Position numbers and translations under genes: made by a program. Positions 1 to 8,947 of a DNA stretch of 38,407 bases are shown here, piece after piece. Positions within the stretch are counted from its first letter, which is position 1; each line of letters starts with the position of its first letter. Under the pieces are notes generated by a model. That model ran no database searches. It saw nothing but the letters and a program-made list of their open reading frames with translations, and was not told the DNA's origin. This DNA comes from Micromonospora sp. HK10 (GTDB lineage: Bacteria; Actinomycetota; Actinomycetes; Mycobacteriales; Micromonosporaceae), in NCBI RefSeq assembly GCF_000982955.1, contig NZ_KQ058712.1, forward strand, positions 1 through 38,407. Reading direction: 5' to 3'.

Positions 1-1788
<1,788 letters not shown>

Positions 1789-1800
1789 CGACAGCGCCAT

Positions 1801-1834
1801 CGACGGCGGTCGGGCCCCGGCCCGGCCGCCGTCG
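1801..1834 (+). terminator. Stem-loop after ponA
   Basis: Arms 1801-1814 and 1821-1834 pair over 14 positions including one G-U pair, with a 6-nt loop (CCCCGG). It lies 13 nt after the ponA stop. No T-tract follows, so it resembles the U-less hairpin terminators common in high-GC actinobacteria. Termination activity is inferred. Confidence 0.55.
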
Positions 1835-1906
1835 GCGTTCCCGGGTACCGGAAATTAGCGCTCGGGACGGGACGTGGAGGCCCGACGTACGGCAGGATGC
1901 GTCTTC

Positions 1907-3433
1907 ATGAGCACCCAGTCGACGGCCGGCTACGACGACCCCGGGACCACCGACCACCCGTCCCGCTCGGACGGGTTCGTCCGCGGCGCCTCCGAGCTGA
2001 TCGGCGGCCCGCTCGGCGACCACGCGGTCGCCCTGGACCGGCCGGCCGGTCGCGACCGGCGGTTCTGGACCGCCGCCCGGATCGTGCTGGCGCTGGTGTG
2101 CCTCACCCTCGCCCTGCACTGGGTGCAGAAGTCGCCCTGCCAGGACGGCGCCTGGCAGAACAACAGCCAGTACACGCGGATGTGCTACACCGACGTGCTG
2201 GCGCTCTACTACGCCGAAGGGCTCAACGAGGGCAAGGTGCCCTACGCCGACCACCCCGTCGAGTACCCGGTGCTGACCGGCTACTTCATGGGGGCGATCG
2301 GGCTGCCGGTGCACGCGCTCGGCGTCGACGACCCGTCCATCAACCAGGGGCAGTGGTTCTACAACATCACCGCGCTGGTGCTCGGCGGGCTGGCGGTGAC
2401 GACAGTGGCGGTGATCCTCGCCCTGCGCCGCCGTCGGCCCTGGGACGCCGCGCTCTTCGCGCTCGCCCCGGCACTGCTGCTCACCGCCACCGTCAACTGG
2501 GACCTGCTGGCCGTCGGGCTGGCCGCGTTCGGGCTGCTGGCCTGGGCGCGGACCAGATCCGGCCCGGGCGGCATCGTGCTGGCCGCGCTCTCCGGGGTGC
2601 TGCTCGGGCTCGGTGGCGCCGCGAAGCTCTGGCCGCTGTTCCTGCTCGGGCCGATCGTGGTGCTCGCGGTCCGCGCCGGCCGGATCCGGGCCGCCGTGCT
2701 CGCCGTCCTCTCCGCCGCGGTGACGGTGGTGGCGGTGAACCTGCCGGTGGCGATCCCCTACCGGGACAACTGGGGCCGGTTCTTCGAGCTGAACAGCACC
2801 CGGCCGATCGACTGGGGCACCCTCTGGTACATCGGCCGCTACCTGGACGGCCGGATCAACCCGTCCAGCCCCGGTGACCTCGGGCCCTTCGAGTGGCTGA
2901 ACGCGCACATCCCCACCCTGAACTGGGTGTCGTACCTCCTCTTCGGACTGGCCTGCCTCGGAGTGGCCGCGCTGGCGCTGTTCGCCCCGCGCCGGCCCCG
3001 CCTCGGCCAGCTCGCCTTCCTGGTGGTCGCCGCCTTCCTGATCTTCAGCAAGGTCTGGTCCCAGCAGTTCGTGCTCTGGCTGCTCCCGCTCGCGGTGCTG
3101 GCCCGGCCCCGGTGGGGCGCCTTCCTGGCCTGGCAGCTGGCCGAGGTGGGCTACTTCGTGGCGTTCTACGGGGAGTTGCTCGGCACGGCCACCAGCCGTC
3201 CGGTGTTCCCCGAGGGCGTCTTCGTGCTCGCCGCCAGCTTCCGACTGATCACCGTCGTGGTGCTCTGCGGCTTCGTGATCCGGGACATCCTCCGCCCCGA
3301 GCGGGACGCGGTGCGCGGCACGTACGCCGACGACCCGGACGGCGGCGTCCTCGACGGCGCCGAGGACGCCTCGTGGCTGCGCCGGCTACGCCAACGGCCC
3401 GACCCGCACCCCACCGAACCTCTCCCCGCCTGA
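1907..3433 (+). CDS. GT87/DUF2029-type polytopic membrane glycosyltransferase (Rv0051-like)
   Basis: Integral membrane protein of 508 residues with about ten hydrophobic segments and a hydrophilic N-terminus of about 50 residues. Family members are GT-C glycosyltransferases that use polyprenyl-phosphate sugars on the outer face of the membrane. The first extracytoplasmic loop carries an Asp-containing segment (CYTDVLALYYAEG) and an EYPVLTGYF motif, matching the position of catalytic and sugar-donor loops in GT87. I chose the ATG at 1907; an upstream GTG at 1874 would add 11 residues but has no better ribosome site. The gene follows ponA as Rv0051 follows ponA1, suggesting a cell-envelope role. 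The sugar and acceptor cannot be told from the sequence. Confidence 0.8.
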   Translation: MSTQSTAGYDDPGTTDHPSRSDGFVRGASELIGGPLGDHAVALDRPAGRDRRFWTAARIVLALVCLTLALHWVQKSPCQDGAWQNNSQYTRMCYTDVLALYYAEGLNEGKVPYADHPVEYPVLTGYFMGAIGLPVHALGVDDPSINQGQWFYNITALVLGGLAVTTVAVILALRRRRPWDAALFALAPALLLTATVNWDLLAVGLAAFGLLAWARTRSGPGGIVLAALSGVLLGLGGAAKLWPLFLLGPIVVLAVRAGRIRAAVLAVLSAAVTVVAVNLPVAIPYRDNWGRFFELNSTRPIDWGTLWYIGRYLDGRINPSSPGDLGPFEWLNAHIPTLNWVSYLLFGLACLGVAALALFAPRRPRLGQLAFLVVAAFLIFSKVWSQQFVLWLLPLAVLARPRWGAFLAWQLAEVGYFVAFYGELLGTATSRPVFPEGVFVLAASFRLITVVVLCGFVIRDILRPERDAVRGTYADDPDGGVLDGAEDASWLRRLRQRPDPHPTEPLPA

Positions 3434-3463
3434 CCCGGACGGCAGGACTCACCGCAAGGACCA

Positions 3464-5743
3464 CTACAGCCGGAACACCACCGCGTCACCCACCTCCTCG
3501 CGGGTCACTCCCAACCCGTCGGAGGGCCGGTCCAGCATCCCCTCCCAGGGCGTGCCGCCGAGCCGGTCGCGGAGCACCACCACGTTCTTCACCCCGAGCT
3601 GGCGCAGGTAGTCGATGCTACGCAGGTCGGGGAAGCCGACGCTGACGTCGCGGACCTTGGCCTGGCTCTCCGGGGTGAAGCCGCTGCCGCCGTTGACCAC
3701 GTCCTGGAACCGGCTGGTCGACCAGAGCATCACCGGCTGGTCCAGGTTCTGGCTGGTGGGCAGCACCAGCATCGGCCCGTCGAGGGTCCGCATCGCCACC
3801 GGCTGCGGCGGCACCACCGGGTGCGGGGTGGCGTTCAGGCCCTCCACGACCACCAGCAGCAGCGGCAGCAGGGTGGCCAGCCGCAGCCACGGGCCGGGCC
3901 ACGGCGGGACCCGCTCCGCGGCGAGTTCGCGTACCCGGGCGCAGAACGCCGTCACCGCGCCGGCGGCCAGCAGGCCGAGCAGCAGGGTGGCCCAGAGCAT
4001 CATCCGCCCGGGGGTACGCAGGCCGTTCCAGCCGGGCAGGTACTCGAAGAGCGGGACGTAGGTGACGGTGCCGTGGAAGAACCGGGTGCCCATCGCCAGG
4101 ATCATGGTGACCAGCACTCCGGCGAGCAGGAACAGCCGGTGCCGGACCCGCCACACGGAGAAGAACAGCCCGCCGGCGGCCAGGGCGTAGAGCACGAAGC
4201 CCGGCAGCAGGGTCATCTCCGGGTGCCACGGCAGGGCGTTGCGCGCGCCCTCGTGCAGCGAACCCCACACCCGGGACTCGGCCGGGGCGGTGAAGAACCC
4301 GCTCATCGGCGGCGAGTAGGCGGTGACGTCACCGAGCGTCCGTGCCGCGTTCGGGTGCAACTCGGCGACCTTGAAGTACGGAATCGCCAGCAGCGCCCCC
4401 ACCGCGGCGAAGAGGAGCGCGCCGAGCACGTCGGCGAGGAACAGCCGGCGGCCGAACGGGCGCTTCACGCGCCGGACCAGCCAGCGCCGGGCGAACCAGA
4501 TCCCGGCGGCGACCAGCACGATGCCGGCCAGCAGGTACGCGAACGGCAGACCGATGCCGAAGCCGAGGCTGAGCTGCCACGCCGCCACCAGCCACCCGGC
4601 GAACGCCCAGCCGGGACGGCGCCGGGCCGGGCGGTAGCCGTACCGCAGGGACCAGCCGTGGCCGCGGGCGAGCATGGCCAGCGCCAGCGGGATCCCGCCG
4701 TTGGAGACGATGTGCAGGTGCCCGGCCTGGGCCAGCAGCCACGGGGCGTACGTGTAGGCGGCCCCGGCCACGGCGGCCCCGATCCGGCCCGACCCCAGCT
4801 GGCGGGCCAGCGCGTACGCCCCGAGCGTGGCGAGCGCGTGCGCCAGCACGAACATGATGTTGTAGCGCAGCACGGCGGCCTCGGGCCCGTGCCCGAGCAT
4901 GCCGGCCGGCGCGTACCCGAGCAGGGTGTCGGAGAAGGCGAAGCTCCACCGGTCGGGGAAGAACGTGTTGGCGTTCCACAGCTGCCCCGGGTCGGTCAGC
5001 AGGATGTGCCCCGACCACGCCATCTGCCACGACTGCAGGCTCGGGTCCCAGTAGTCCTGCGGCAGGGTGTAACCCGGGTAGCGCAGGGTGGGCCAGGTCA
5101 TCAGCACGGCGAGCAGCAGGGCGCCGGCGGTGGCGAGGGTCCACTCGTGGATCAGGAACCGGCCGACCGCACGGCCCACCCGGCGGGTACGGGTGAGCAC
5201 CGGGGCCGGCGCGGGACCGAAGGCCGAGAAGGGGTCCGCCGGCTCGGTCTCGCCGCCCGCGCCGTCCTCGCCCTCGGCGCTGGTCCCGGCCGCCGCCTTC
5301 GCGGTGTCCGCGTCGGCGTTCGCGGTGCCGGCGTCGGTCTTTGCGCTGCCGGCGTCGGCGTTCGCGGTATCGGCGTCGGTCTTTGCGCTGTCGGCGTTTG
5401 CGGTGCCGGTGTCGGGCTTCGCGGTGCCGGCACCGGTCTTTGCGCTGCTGGCGTCGGCGTTCGCGGTGCCGGTGTCCGGCTTCGCGGTGTCGGCGTCGGT
5501 CTTTGCGCTGCCGGTGTCGGCGTTCGCGGTATCGGTGTCGGGCTTCGCGGTGTCGACCTCGGGCTCCGCACCGCTGGCGTCGGGCTTCGCGGTGTCGGCA
5601 TCGGTCGCGGCGCCGGCCTTGGCGGTGCCGGCGTCGGTCTCTACCGTGCTGGCGTCGCCGGCGGCGGTCCTCGGGCCGGCGGCGCCGCGCCCCGGTCCGA
5701 CCTCGCCCGCCGGGCCGGTGGCGTCGGACTGCTCGGTGGTCAT
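3464..5743 (-). CDS. Polytopic membrane protein, GT-C/YfhO-like, with N-terminal heptapeptide repeats
   Basis: 759 residues. Residues 1-165 are hydrophilic and dominated by Ala/Thr/Asp/Lys heptads (about 65-153). A run of ten or more membrane segments follows from about residue 190, then a C-terminal non-membrane part (about 640-759). The first extracytoplasmic loop has PQDYWDPSLQSWQMAWSG, where Asp residues of GT-C enzymes usually sit, so a lipid-linked glycosyltransferase is plausible but not proven. It converges with the preceding gene. Its ATG overlaps the TGA of the upstream endonuclease IV gene as ATGA (5740-5743), so the two are probably co-transcribed and translationally coupled. Exact substrate unknown. 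The repeat region may vary in length between strains. Confidence 0.7.
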   Translation of the reverse strand: MTTEQSDATGPAGEVGPGRGAAGPRTAAGDASTVETDAGTAKAGAATDADTAKPDASGAEPEVDTAKPDTDTANADTGSAKTDADTAKPDTGTANADASSAKTGAGTAKPDTGTANADSAKTDADTANADAGSAKTDAGTANADADTAKAAAGTSAEGEDGAGGETEPADPFSAFGPAPAPVLTRTRRVGRAVGRFLIHEWTLATAGALLLAVLMTWPTLRYPGYTLPQDYWDPSLQSWQMAWSGHILLTDPGQLWNANTFFPDRWSFAFSDTLLGYAPAGMLGHGPEAAVLRYNIMFVLAHALATLGAYALARQLGSGRIGAAVAGAAYTYAPWLLAQAGHLHIVSNGGIPLALAMLARGHGWSLRYGYRPARRRPGWAFAGWLVAAWQLSLGFGIGLPFAYLLAGIVLVAAGIWFARRWLVRRVKRPFGRRLFLADVLGALLFAAVGALLAIPYFKVAELHPNAARTLGDVTAYSPPMSGFFTAPAESRVWGSLHEGARNALPWHPEMTLLPGFVLYALAAGGLFFSVWRVRHRLFLLAGVLVTMILAMGTRFFHGTVTYVPLFEYLPGWNGLRTPGRMMLWATLLLGLLAAGAVTAFCARVRELAAERVPPWPGPWLRLATLLPLLLVVVEGLNATPHPVVPPQPVAMRTLDGPMLVLPTSQNLDQPVMLWSTSRFQDVVNGGSGFTPESQAKVRDVSVGFPDLRSIDYLRQLGVKNVVVLRDRLGGTPWEGMLDRPSDGLGVTREEVGDAVVFRL
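5285..5551 (-). repeat. 21-bp (heptapeptide) in-frame repeat tract
   Basis: About 13 imperfect heptads of the form [TS]-A-[KN]-x-D-[AT]-[GD] encoded in tandem (residues 65-153 of the membrane protein at 3464-5743). One unit is shortened to five residues (TANAD), a six-base in-frame loss. All units keep the reading frame, so the tract is expressed. Looks like a slippage or recombination-prone minisatellite. Confidence 0.85.
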
Positions 5744-6522
5744 GCGACCGTACCCAGCTGACCGCGCAGGAAGGCGATGTCCGCCGCCTGTCCCTTGACG
5801 CCGCCAGGGGTCTCCACGATGACCGGCGCGCCGGCCGCCCGGATGACCGCCACCACCAGCTCCGGGTCGATGGCGCCGCCGGTGAGGTTGTCGTGCCGGT
5901 CCTGGCCGGAGTTGAACGCGCCCTTGGAGTTGTTGGCGTGGATCAGGTCGATCCGGCCGGTGATCGCCTTGACCCGGTCGACCACGCCCAGCAGTTCCTC
6001 GCCGCCGGCGAAGGCGTGGCAGGTGTCGAGGCAGAAGCCGACCTCGTAGTCGCCGAGGGCGTCCCAGAGCCGGGCCAGCGCGTCGAGGTGCCGGGCACAG
6101 GCGTTGTCCCCGCCGGCGGTGTTCTCGATCAGGACCGGGAGCGGGAAGCCGCCGGAGTCCGCCGCGTACGCGAAGGTCTTGCGCCAGTTGTCGAAGCCGA
6201 CGGCCAGGTCGTCACCGGCGCTCACGTGGCCGCCGTGCACGATCAGGCCCTTGGCGCCGACGGCGGCCGCGGCGTTCGCGTGGGCGATCAGCAGCTTGCG
6301 GCTGGGGATGCGGATCCGGTTGTTCAGGGTGGCCACGTTGATGACGTACGGCGCGTGGACGTAGAGATCGACGTCGGCCCCGCGCAGCCGCTCGGCGTCC
6401 TCCCGGGGCTTCGGGGCCTTCCATCCCTGGGGATCGGCGAGGAAGAACTGGACGGCTTCGGCGTCCCGGGCGGTCGCCTCGGCCAGCGGGTCGGTCGGAT
6501 CGACGTGGGCTCCGATTCGCAT
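5740..6522 (-). CDS. nfo: Endonuclease IV (deoxyribonuclease IV)
   Basis: 260-residue TIM-barrel AP endonuclease of the Nfo/AP2EC family, which uses three metal ions to cut the backbone 5' of abasic sites in base excision repair. Visible metal-ligand motifs run in family order: HGGH, ENTAGG (Glu ligand), FCLDTCHAFAGG (Asp and His ligands), HANNSKGAFNSGQDRHDNL (Asp-Arg-His) and VETPG (C-terminal Glu). The start MRIGAHVD at 6522 matches the conserved beginning of the family; an upstream extension to 6867 has no family similarity. A TAGGCT box at 6535..6530 lies 7 nt before the ATG, suggesting a leaderless message. The stop overlaps the next gene by 4 nt. Short for bacterial Nfo (about 280) but motif-complete. 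Confidence 0.88.
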   Translation of the reverse strand: MRIGAHVDPTDPLAEATARDAEAVQFFLADPQGWKAPKPREDAERLRGADVDLYVHAPYVINVATLNNRIRIPSRKLLIAHANAAAAVGAKGLIVHGGHVSAGDDLAVGFDNWRKTFAYAADSGGFPLPVLIENTAGGDNACARHLDALARLWDALGDYEVGFCLDTCHAFAGGEELLGVVDRVKAITGRIDLIHANNSKGAFNSGQDRHDNLTGGAIDPELVVAVIRAAGAPVIVETPGGVKGQAADIAFLRGQLGTVA

Positions 6523-6529
6523 GCACGGC

Positions 6530-6535
6530 AGCCTA
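6530..6535 (-). promoter_or_regulatory. -10 box for leaderless nfo transcript
   Basis: TAGGCT on the minus strand, 7 nt before the ATG at 6522, fitting TAnnnT. The spacing would place the transcription start at or next to the start codon. No clear -35 element is seen. Confidence 0.45.
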
Positions 6536-6969
6536 CGTCGCACTGGTGACACGCGGGGTGACCGTGCCGCCCCCGGCTCGACGGGTCGGCCGGGCGGCGG
6601 TGGCGGAACGGCAGCGTCACCAGCGGGTCCCGCGCTCGTTGGTGGAGGTGGGATCGATGGTCGACGCTCCGCCCGGCGCGGTCCACAGCGCGTCCGGGCG
6701 AGGGGGAGACCTCCGCCAACGGGACGCCCCGCCGTGCGGTCCCGGCACGACGGGGCGGGACCCGCTCGGCATATGGGCATTCCGCGACCAGGGGTGCTGG
6801 GGCAAATTCCTCCATTTACCCCAAGAGGTGACGAGAGCCGTTGTATGGTCAGACCAGGTGACAACACGATAAAGCTCCGCGGGGCGTCCTCGATCCAACC
6901 TCATCGGTGTGGTCGTTCCTCCCCAGGTCCCACCCAAGGAATGCGGACGGGACGCCCCGCGGCCCCGTG

Positions 6970-7016
6970 GACAGGGGTCCACCACCGGCACCCGGTGCCG
7001 AGGGTGGACCCCTGTC
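6970..7016 (+). repeat. 14-bp perfect inverted repeat with nested hairpin, upstream of rpsF
   Basis: GACAGGGGTCCACC (6970-6983) is exactly complementary to 7003-7016. The 19-nt centre holds a second perfect hairpin, CGGCAC-CCG-GTGCCG (6986-7000). It lies in the 692-bp gene-free stretch 6523-7214 between the divergent nfo and rpsF genes, about 200 nt before rpsF. It could be a terminator or attenuator in the leader, or a cruciform or operator. Apart from this element, the rpsF leader and the nfo -10 box, I see no gene or convincing promoter in the stretch. Confidence 0.7.
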
Positions 7017-7160
7017 ACCGCGTCCGGGGGCGGACGCCGGTCACCGCGCCCGGGACCGTCCGCCCGACCGGCCCGGCCATGATCGTCCGGACCGGGTATC
7101 CTGGTCCGGTTGTCCGCGTCCGGACGGGTTCCCCCGCACCGGCACGGGCCACGACGCACG

Positions 7161-7205
7161 ACCTCCTGCCACGGAAGGACCGTGGCCGCTTAGCCCACAG
7201 GAGGT
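7161..7205 (+). promoter_or_regulatory. rpsF leader RNA: probable S6:S18-binding motif that sequesters the Shine-Dalgarno
   Basis: ACCTCCT (7161-7167) is fully complementary to AGGAGGT (7199-7205), which contains the rpsF Shine-Dalgarno. Between them lies the hairpin CCACGG-N5-CCGTGG (7169-7174/7180-7185), followed at once by an unpaired CCG (7186-7188) in a 3' bulge. A published S6:S18 complex-binding motif upstream of rpsF operons in many phyla is a conserved CCG in a bulge between a stem and a hairpin; this matches. Predicted action: the S6:S18 dimer binds, stabilises the stem and blocks initiation of rpsF. The fold is read by eye and was not computed. Confidence 0.65.
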
Positions 7206-7214
7206 GAGCACGTC

Positions 7215-7505
7215 TTGCGTCACTACGAAGTCATGGTGATCCTCGACCCCAGCCTCGAGGAGCGCACCGTCGCCCCGTCGCTCGACACGTACCTGAACGT
7301 GATCCGGACCGCGGGTGGCTCGGTCGAGAAGACCGACGTGTGGGGCCGCCGGCGCCTCGCGTACGAGATCAACAAGAAGGCCGAGGGCATCTACGCCGTC
7401 ATCGACCTCCAGGCGTCGCCGGAGGCCGTGGCTGAGCTGGACCGTCAGCTCCGACTCAACGAGTCGGTGCTGCGCACCAAGGTCATCCGCCCGGAGATGC
7501 GCTGA
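7215..7505 (+). CDS. rpsF: 30S ribosomal protein S6
   Basis: 96 residues beginning [22 protein letters not shown], the usual actinobacterial S6 start and length. S6 pairs with S18 and binds the central domain of 16S rRNA during platform assembly. The start is TTG at 7215, 10 nt after AGGAGG (7199-7204); no in-frame ATG or GTG fits the family start. The Shine-Dalgarno lies inside a predicted repressive stem. First gene of rpsF-ssb-rpsR-rplI. A weak initiator behind a strong Shine-Dalgarno that can be masked fits feedback control of translation. Confidence 0.96.
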   Translation: MRHYEVMVILDPSLEERTVAPSLDTYLNVIRTAGGSVEKTDVWGRRRLAYEINKKAEGIYAVIDLQASPEAVAELDRQLRLNESVLRTKVIRPEMR

Positions 7506-7604
7506 GCATCTAGACCCGGCACGTCCGGATCAAGCCTCATCGACGCTGTCGGAGGGCTCTGAGAGCCTGTGAGGGCGAAACGATGAGTGCGCGAGGAGAT
7601 GGTC

Positions 7605-8117
7605 ATGGCAGGAGACACCACCATCACGGTCATCGGCAACCTGACCGATGACCCCGAGTTGCGATTCACCCCCTCCGGGGCGGCGGTCGCCAAGTTCCGG
7701 GTCGCCTCGACGCCCCGCTTCATGGACAAGGCGTCCGGCGAGTGGAAGGACGGCGAGCCGCTCTTCCTCTCGTGCACGGTCTGGCGGCAGGCCGCCGAGA
7801 ACGTCGCCGAGTCGCTGCAGCGCGGCGCCCGGGTGATCGTGTCCGGCCGGCTGCGTCAGCGGTCGTACGAGACCCGCGAGGGTGAGAAGCGCACCGTCAT
7901 CGAGCTGGAGGTCGACGAGATCGGCCCGTCTCTGCGCTACGCCACGGCGAAGGTGCAGAAGATGTCCCGCTCGGGCGGCGGTGGCGGCGGCTTCGGCGGT
8001 GGTGGTGGCCAGGGCGGCGGCGGAGGCAACTTCGACGACCCCTGGGCCTCGGCTGCCCCGGCCCCCTCCCGCGGTGGTTCGGGCGGCGGAAACTTCGACG
8101 AGGAGCCCCCGTTCTAA
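7605..8117 (+). CDS. ssb: Single-stranded DNA-binding protein
   Basis: 170 residues. An N-terminal OB fold (about 1-115, starting [21 protein letters not shown]) binds single-stranded DNA as a tetramer. A Gly-rich linker with several GGGGG runs follows (about 120-160), then the acidic tip FDEEPPF, the docking site for replication and repair proteins. I chose ATG 7605 because GGAG (7595-7598) lies 6 nt before it and the family begins here; GTG 7587 would add six residues. It sits 99 nt after rpsF in the same operon, the usual place of the essential actinobacterial ssb. Confidence 0.96.
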   Translation: MAGDTTITVIGNLTDDPELRFTPSGAAVAKFRVASTPRFMDKASGEWKDGEPLFLSCTVWRQAAENVAESLQRGARVIVSGRLRQRSYETREGEKRTVIELEVDEIGPSLRYATAKVQKMSRSGGGGGGFGGGGGQGGGGGNFDDPWASAAPAPSRGGSGGGNFDEEPPF

Positions 8118-8158
8118 TGGCGCCGAGCGCCCGCGATCGCAAACCAGGAGCAAGAGCA

Positions 8159-8398
8159 ATGGCCAAGGCTGCGGCACTGCGCAAGCCGAAGAAGAAGGTG
8201 AACCCGCTCGACAAGGACGGGATCACCTACATCGACTACAAGGACACCGCGCTGCTGCGCAAGTTCATCTCCGACCGCGGCAAGATCCGCGCTCGGCGGG
8301 TGACCGGCGTGACCTCGCAGCAGCAGCGGCAGATCGCCCGAGCGGTCAAGAACGCCCGCGAGATGGCGCTCCTGCCGTACACGGCTACGGCCCGCTGA
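8159..8398 (+). CDS. rpsR: 30S ribosomal protein S18, cysteine-free (zinc-independent) form
   Basis: 79 residues, beginning [14 protein letters not shown] and ending [11 protein letters not shown], with the core [23 protein letters not shown] clearly S18. It binds S6 and 16S rRNA. The positions where the standard actinobacterial S18 carries CxxC and a third Cys (TGNC) here read NPLD and TGVT, and the protein has no Cys at all, so it cannot bind structural zinc as zinc-type S18 does. ATG 8159 has AGGAG (8146-8150) 8 nt upstream; an in-frame ATG at 8117 overlaps the ssb stop but adds a non-family extension. Located between ssb and rplI, the place of the primary S18. Confidence 0.95.
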   Translation: MAKAAALRKPKKKVNPLDKDGITYIDYKDTALLRKFISDRGKIRARRVTGVTSQQQRQIARAVKNAREMALLPYTATAR

Positions 8399-8412
8399 GA
8401 GGAGGCACCGAC

Positions 8413-8859
8413 ATGAAGATCATCCTGACTCAGGAGGTGTCCGGCCTCGGTGCCCCGGGCGACATCGTCGAGGTCAAGGACGGCTACGGCCGTAACTACC
8501 TGCTGCCGCAGGGCTTCGCGATCGCCTGGACCAAGGGCGCGGAGAAGCAGGTCACGGTCATCAAGCGGGCCCGCTCGGCCCGCGAGATCCGCGACCTCGA
8601 CCACGCCAACGAGGTCAAGGCCCAGATCGAGGGTCTGAAGGTGAACCTGAAGGCCCGCGCCGGCGACGGCGGACGGCTCTTCGGCTCGGTCACCCCGGCC
8701 GAGATCGTCGACGCCGTCAAGTCGGCCGGCGGTCCGACCCTGGACCGCCGCCGGCTGGAGACGCCCGGACACATCAAGGCGCTCGGGTCGTACCCGGTCA
8801 GCATCAGGCTGCACCCCGAGGTGACCGCCAAGTTCGACCTGAACGTCGTCAAGGGCTGA
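8413..8859 (+). CDS. rplI: 50S ribosomal protein L9
   Basis: 148 residues, a normal L9 length. The N-domain begins [32 protein letters not shown] (conserved Gly/Asn/Tyr signature of L9), followed by a long connecting helix (about 45-75) and the C-terminal domain. L9 binds domain V of 23S rRNA at the base of the L1 stalk. ATG 8413 has GGAGG (8401-8405) 7 nt upstream and follows the rpsR stop by 14 nt. Last gene of the operon, followed by a strong hairpin. Confidence 0.97.
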   Translation: MKIILTQEVSGLGAPGDIVEVKDGYGRNYLLPQGFAIAWTKGAEKQVTVIKRARSAREIRDLDHANEVKAQIEGLKVNLKARAGDGGRLFGSVTPAEIVDAVKSAGGPTLDRRRLETPGHIKALGSYPVSIRLHPEVTAKFDLNVVKG

Positions 8860-8872
8860 CACCCGCAGCACC

Positions 8873-8914
8873 ACGAAAGGGCCCGCACCGGACTGCCGGT
8901 GCGGGCCCTTTCGT
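8873..8914 (+). terminator. Strong bidirectional stem-loop after rplI
   Basis: A perfect 19-bp stem (8873-8891 with 8896-8914) and a 4-nt loop (ACTG). The stem ends in AAAGGG/CCCTTT, so each strand carries a short T run at the end of its 3' arm. It sits between convergent genes (rplI ends 8859, the membrane protein ends 8948) and can stop transcription from both sides. Confidence 0.85.
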
Positions 8915-8947
8915 CTGCTCCGGGGCCAGTCCCGGCCCCGCCACCGC

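Noticed and set aside
3821..5761. Long open frame on the plus strand (646 codons)
   Set aside because: Antisense to the membrane protein with heptads. Composition and repeats are the mirror of the true frame.
6523..6867. N-terminal extension of endonuclease IV to 6867
   Set aside because: The extra 115 residues are low-complexity and unlike the family, whose members begin at MRIGAHVD.
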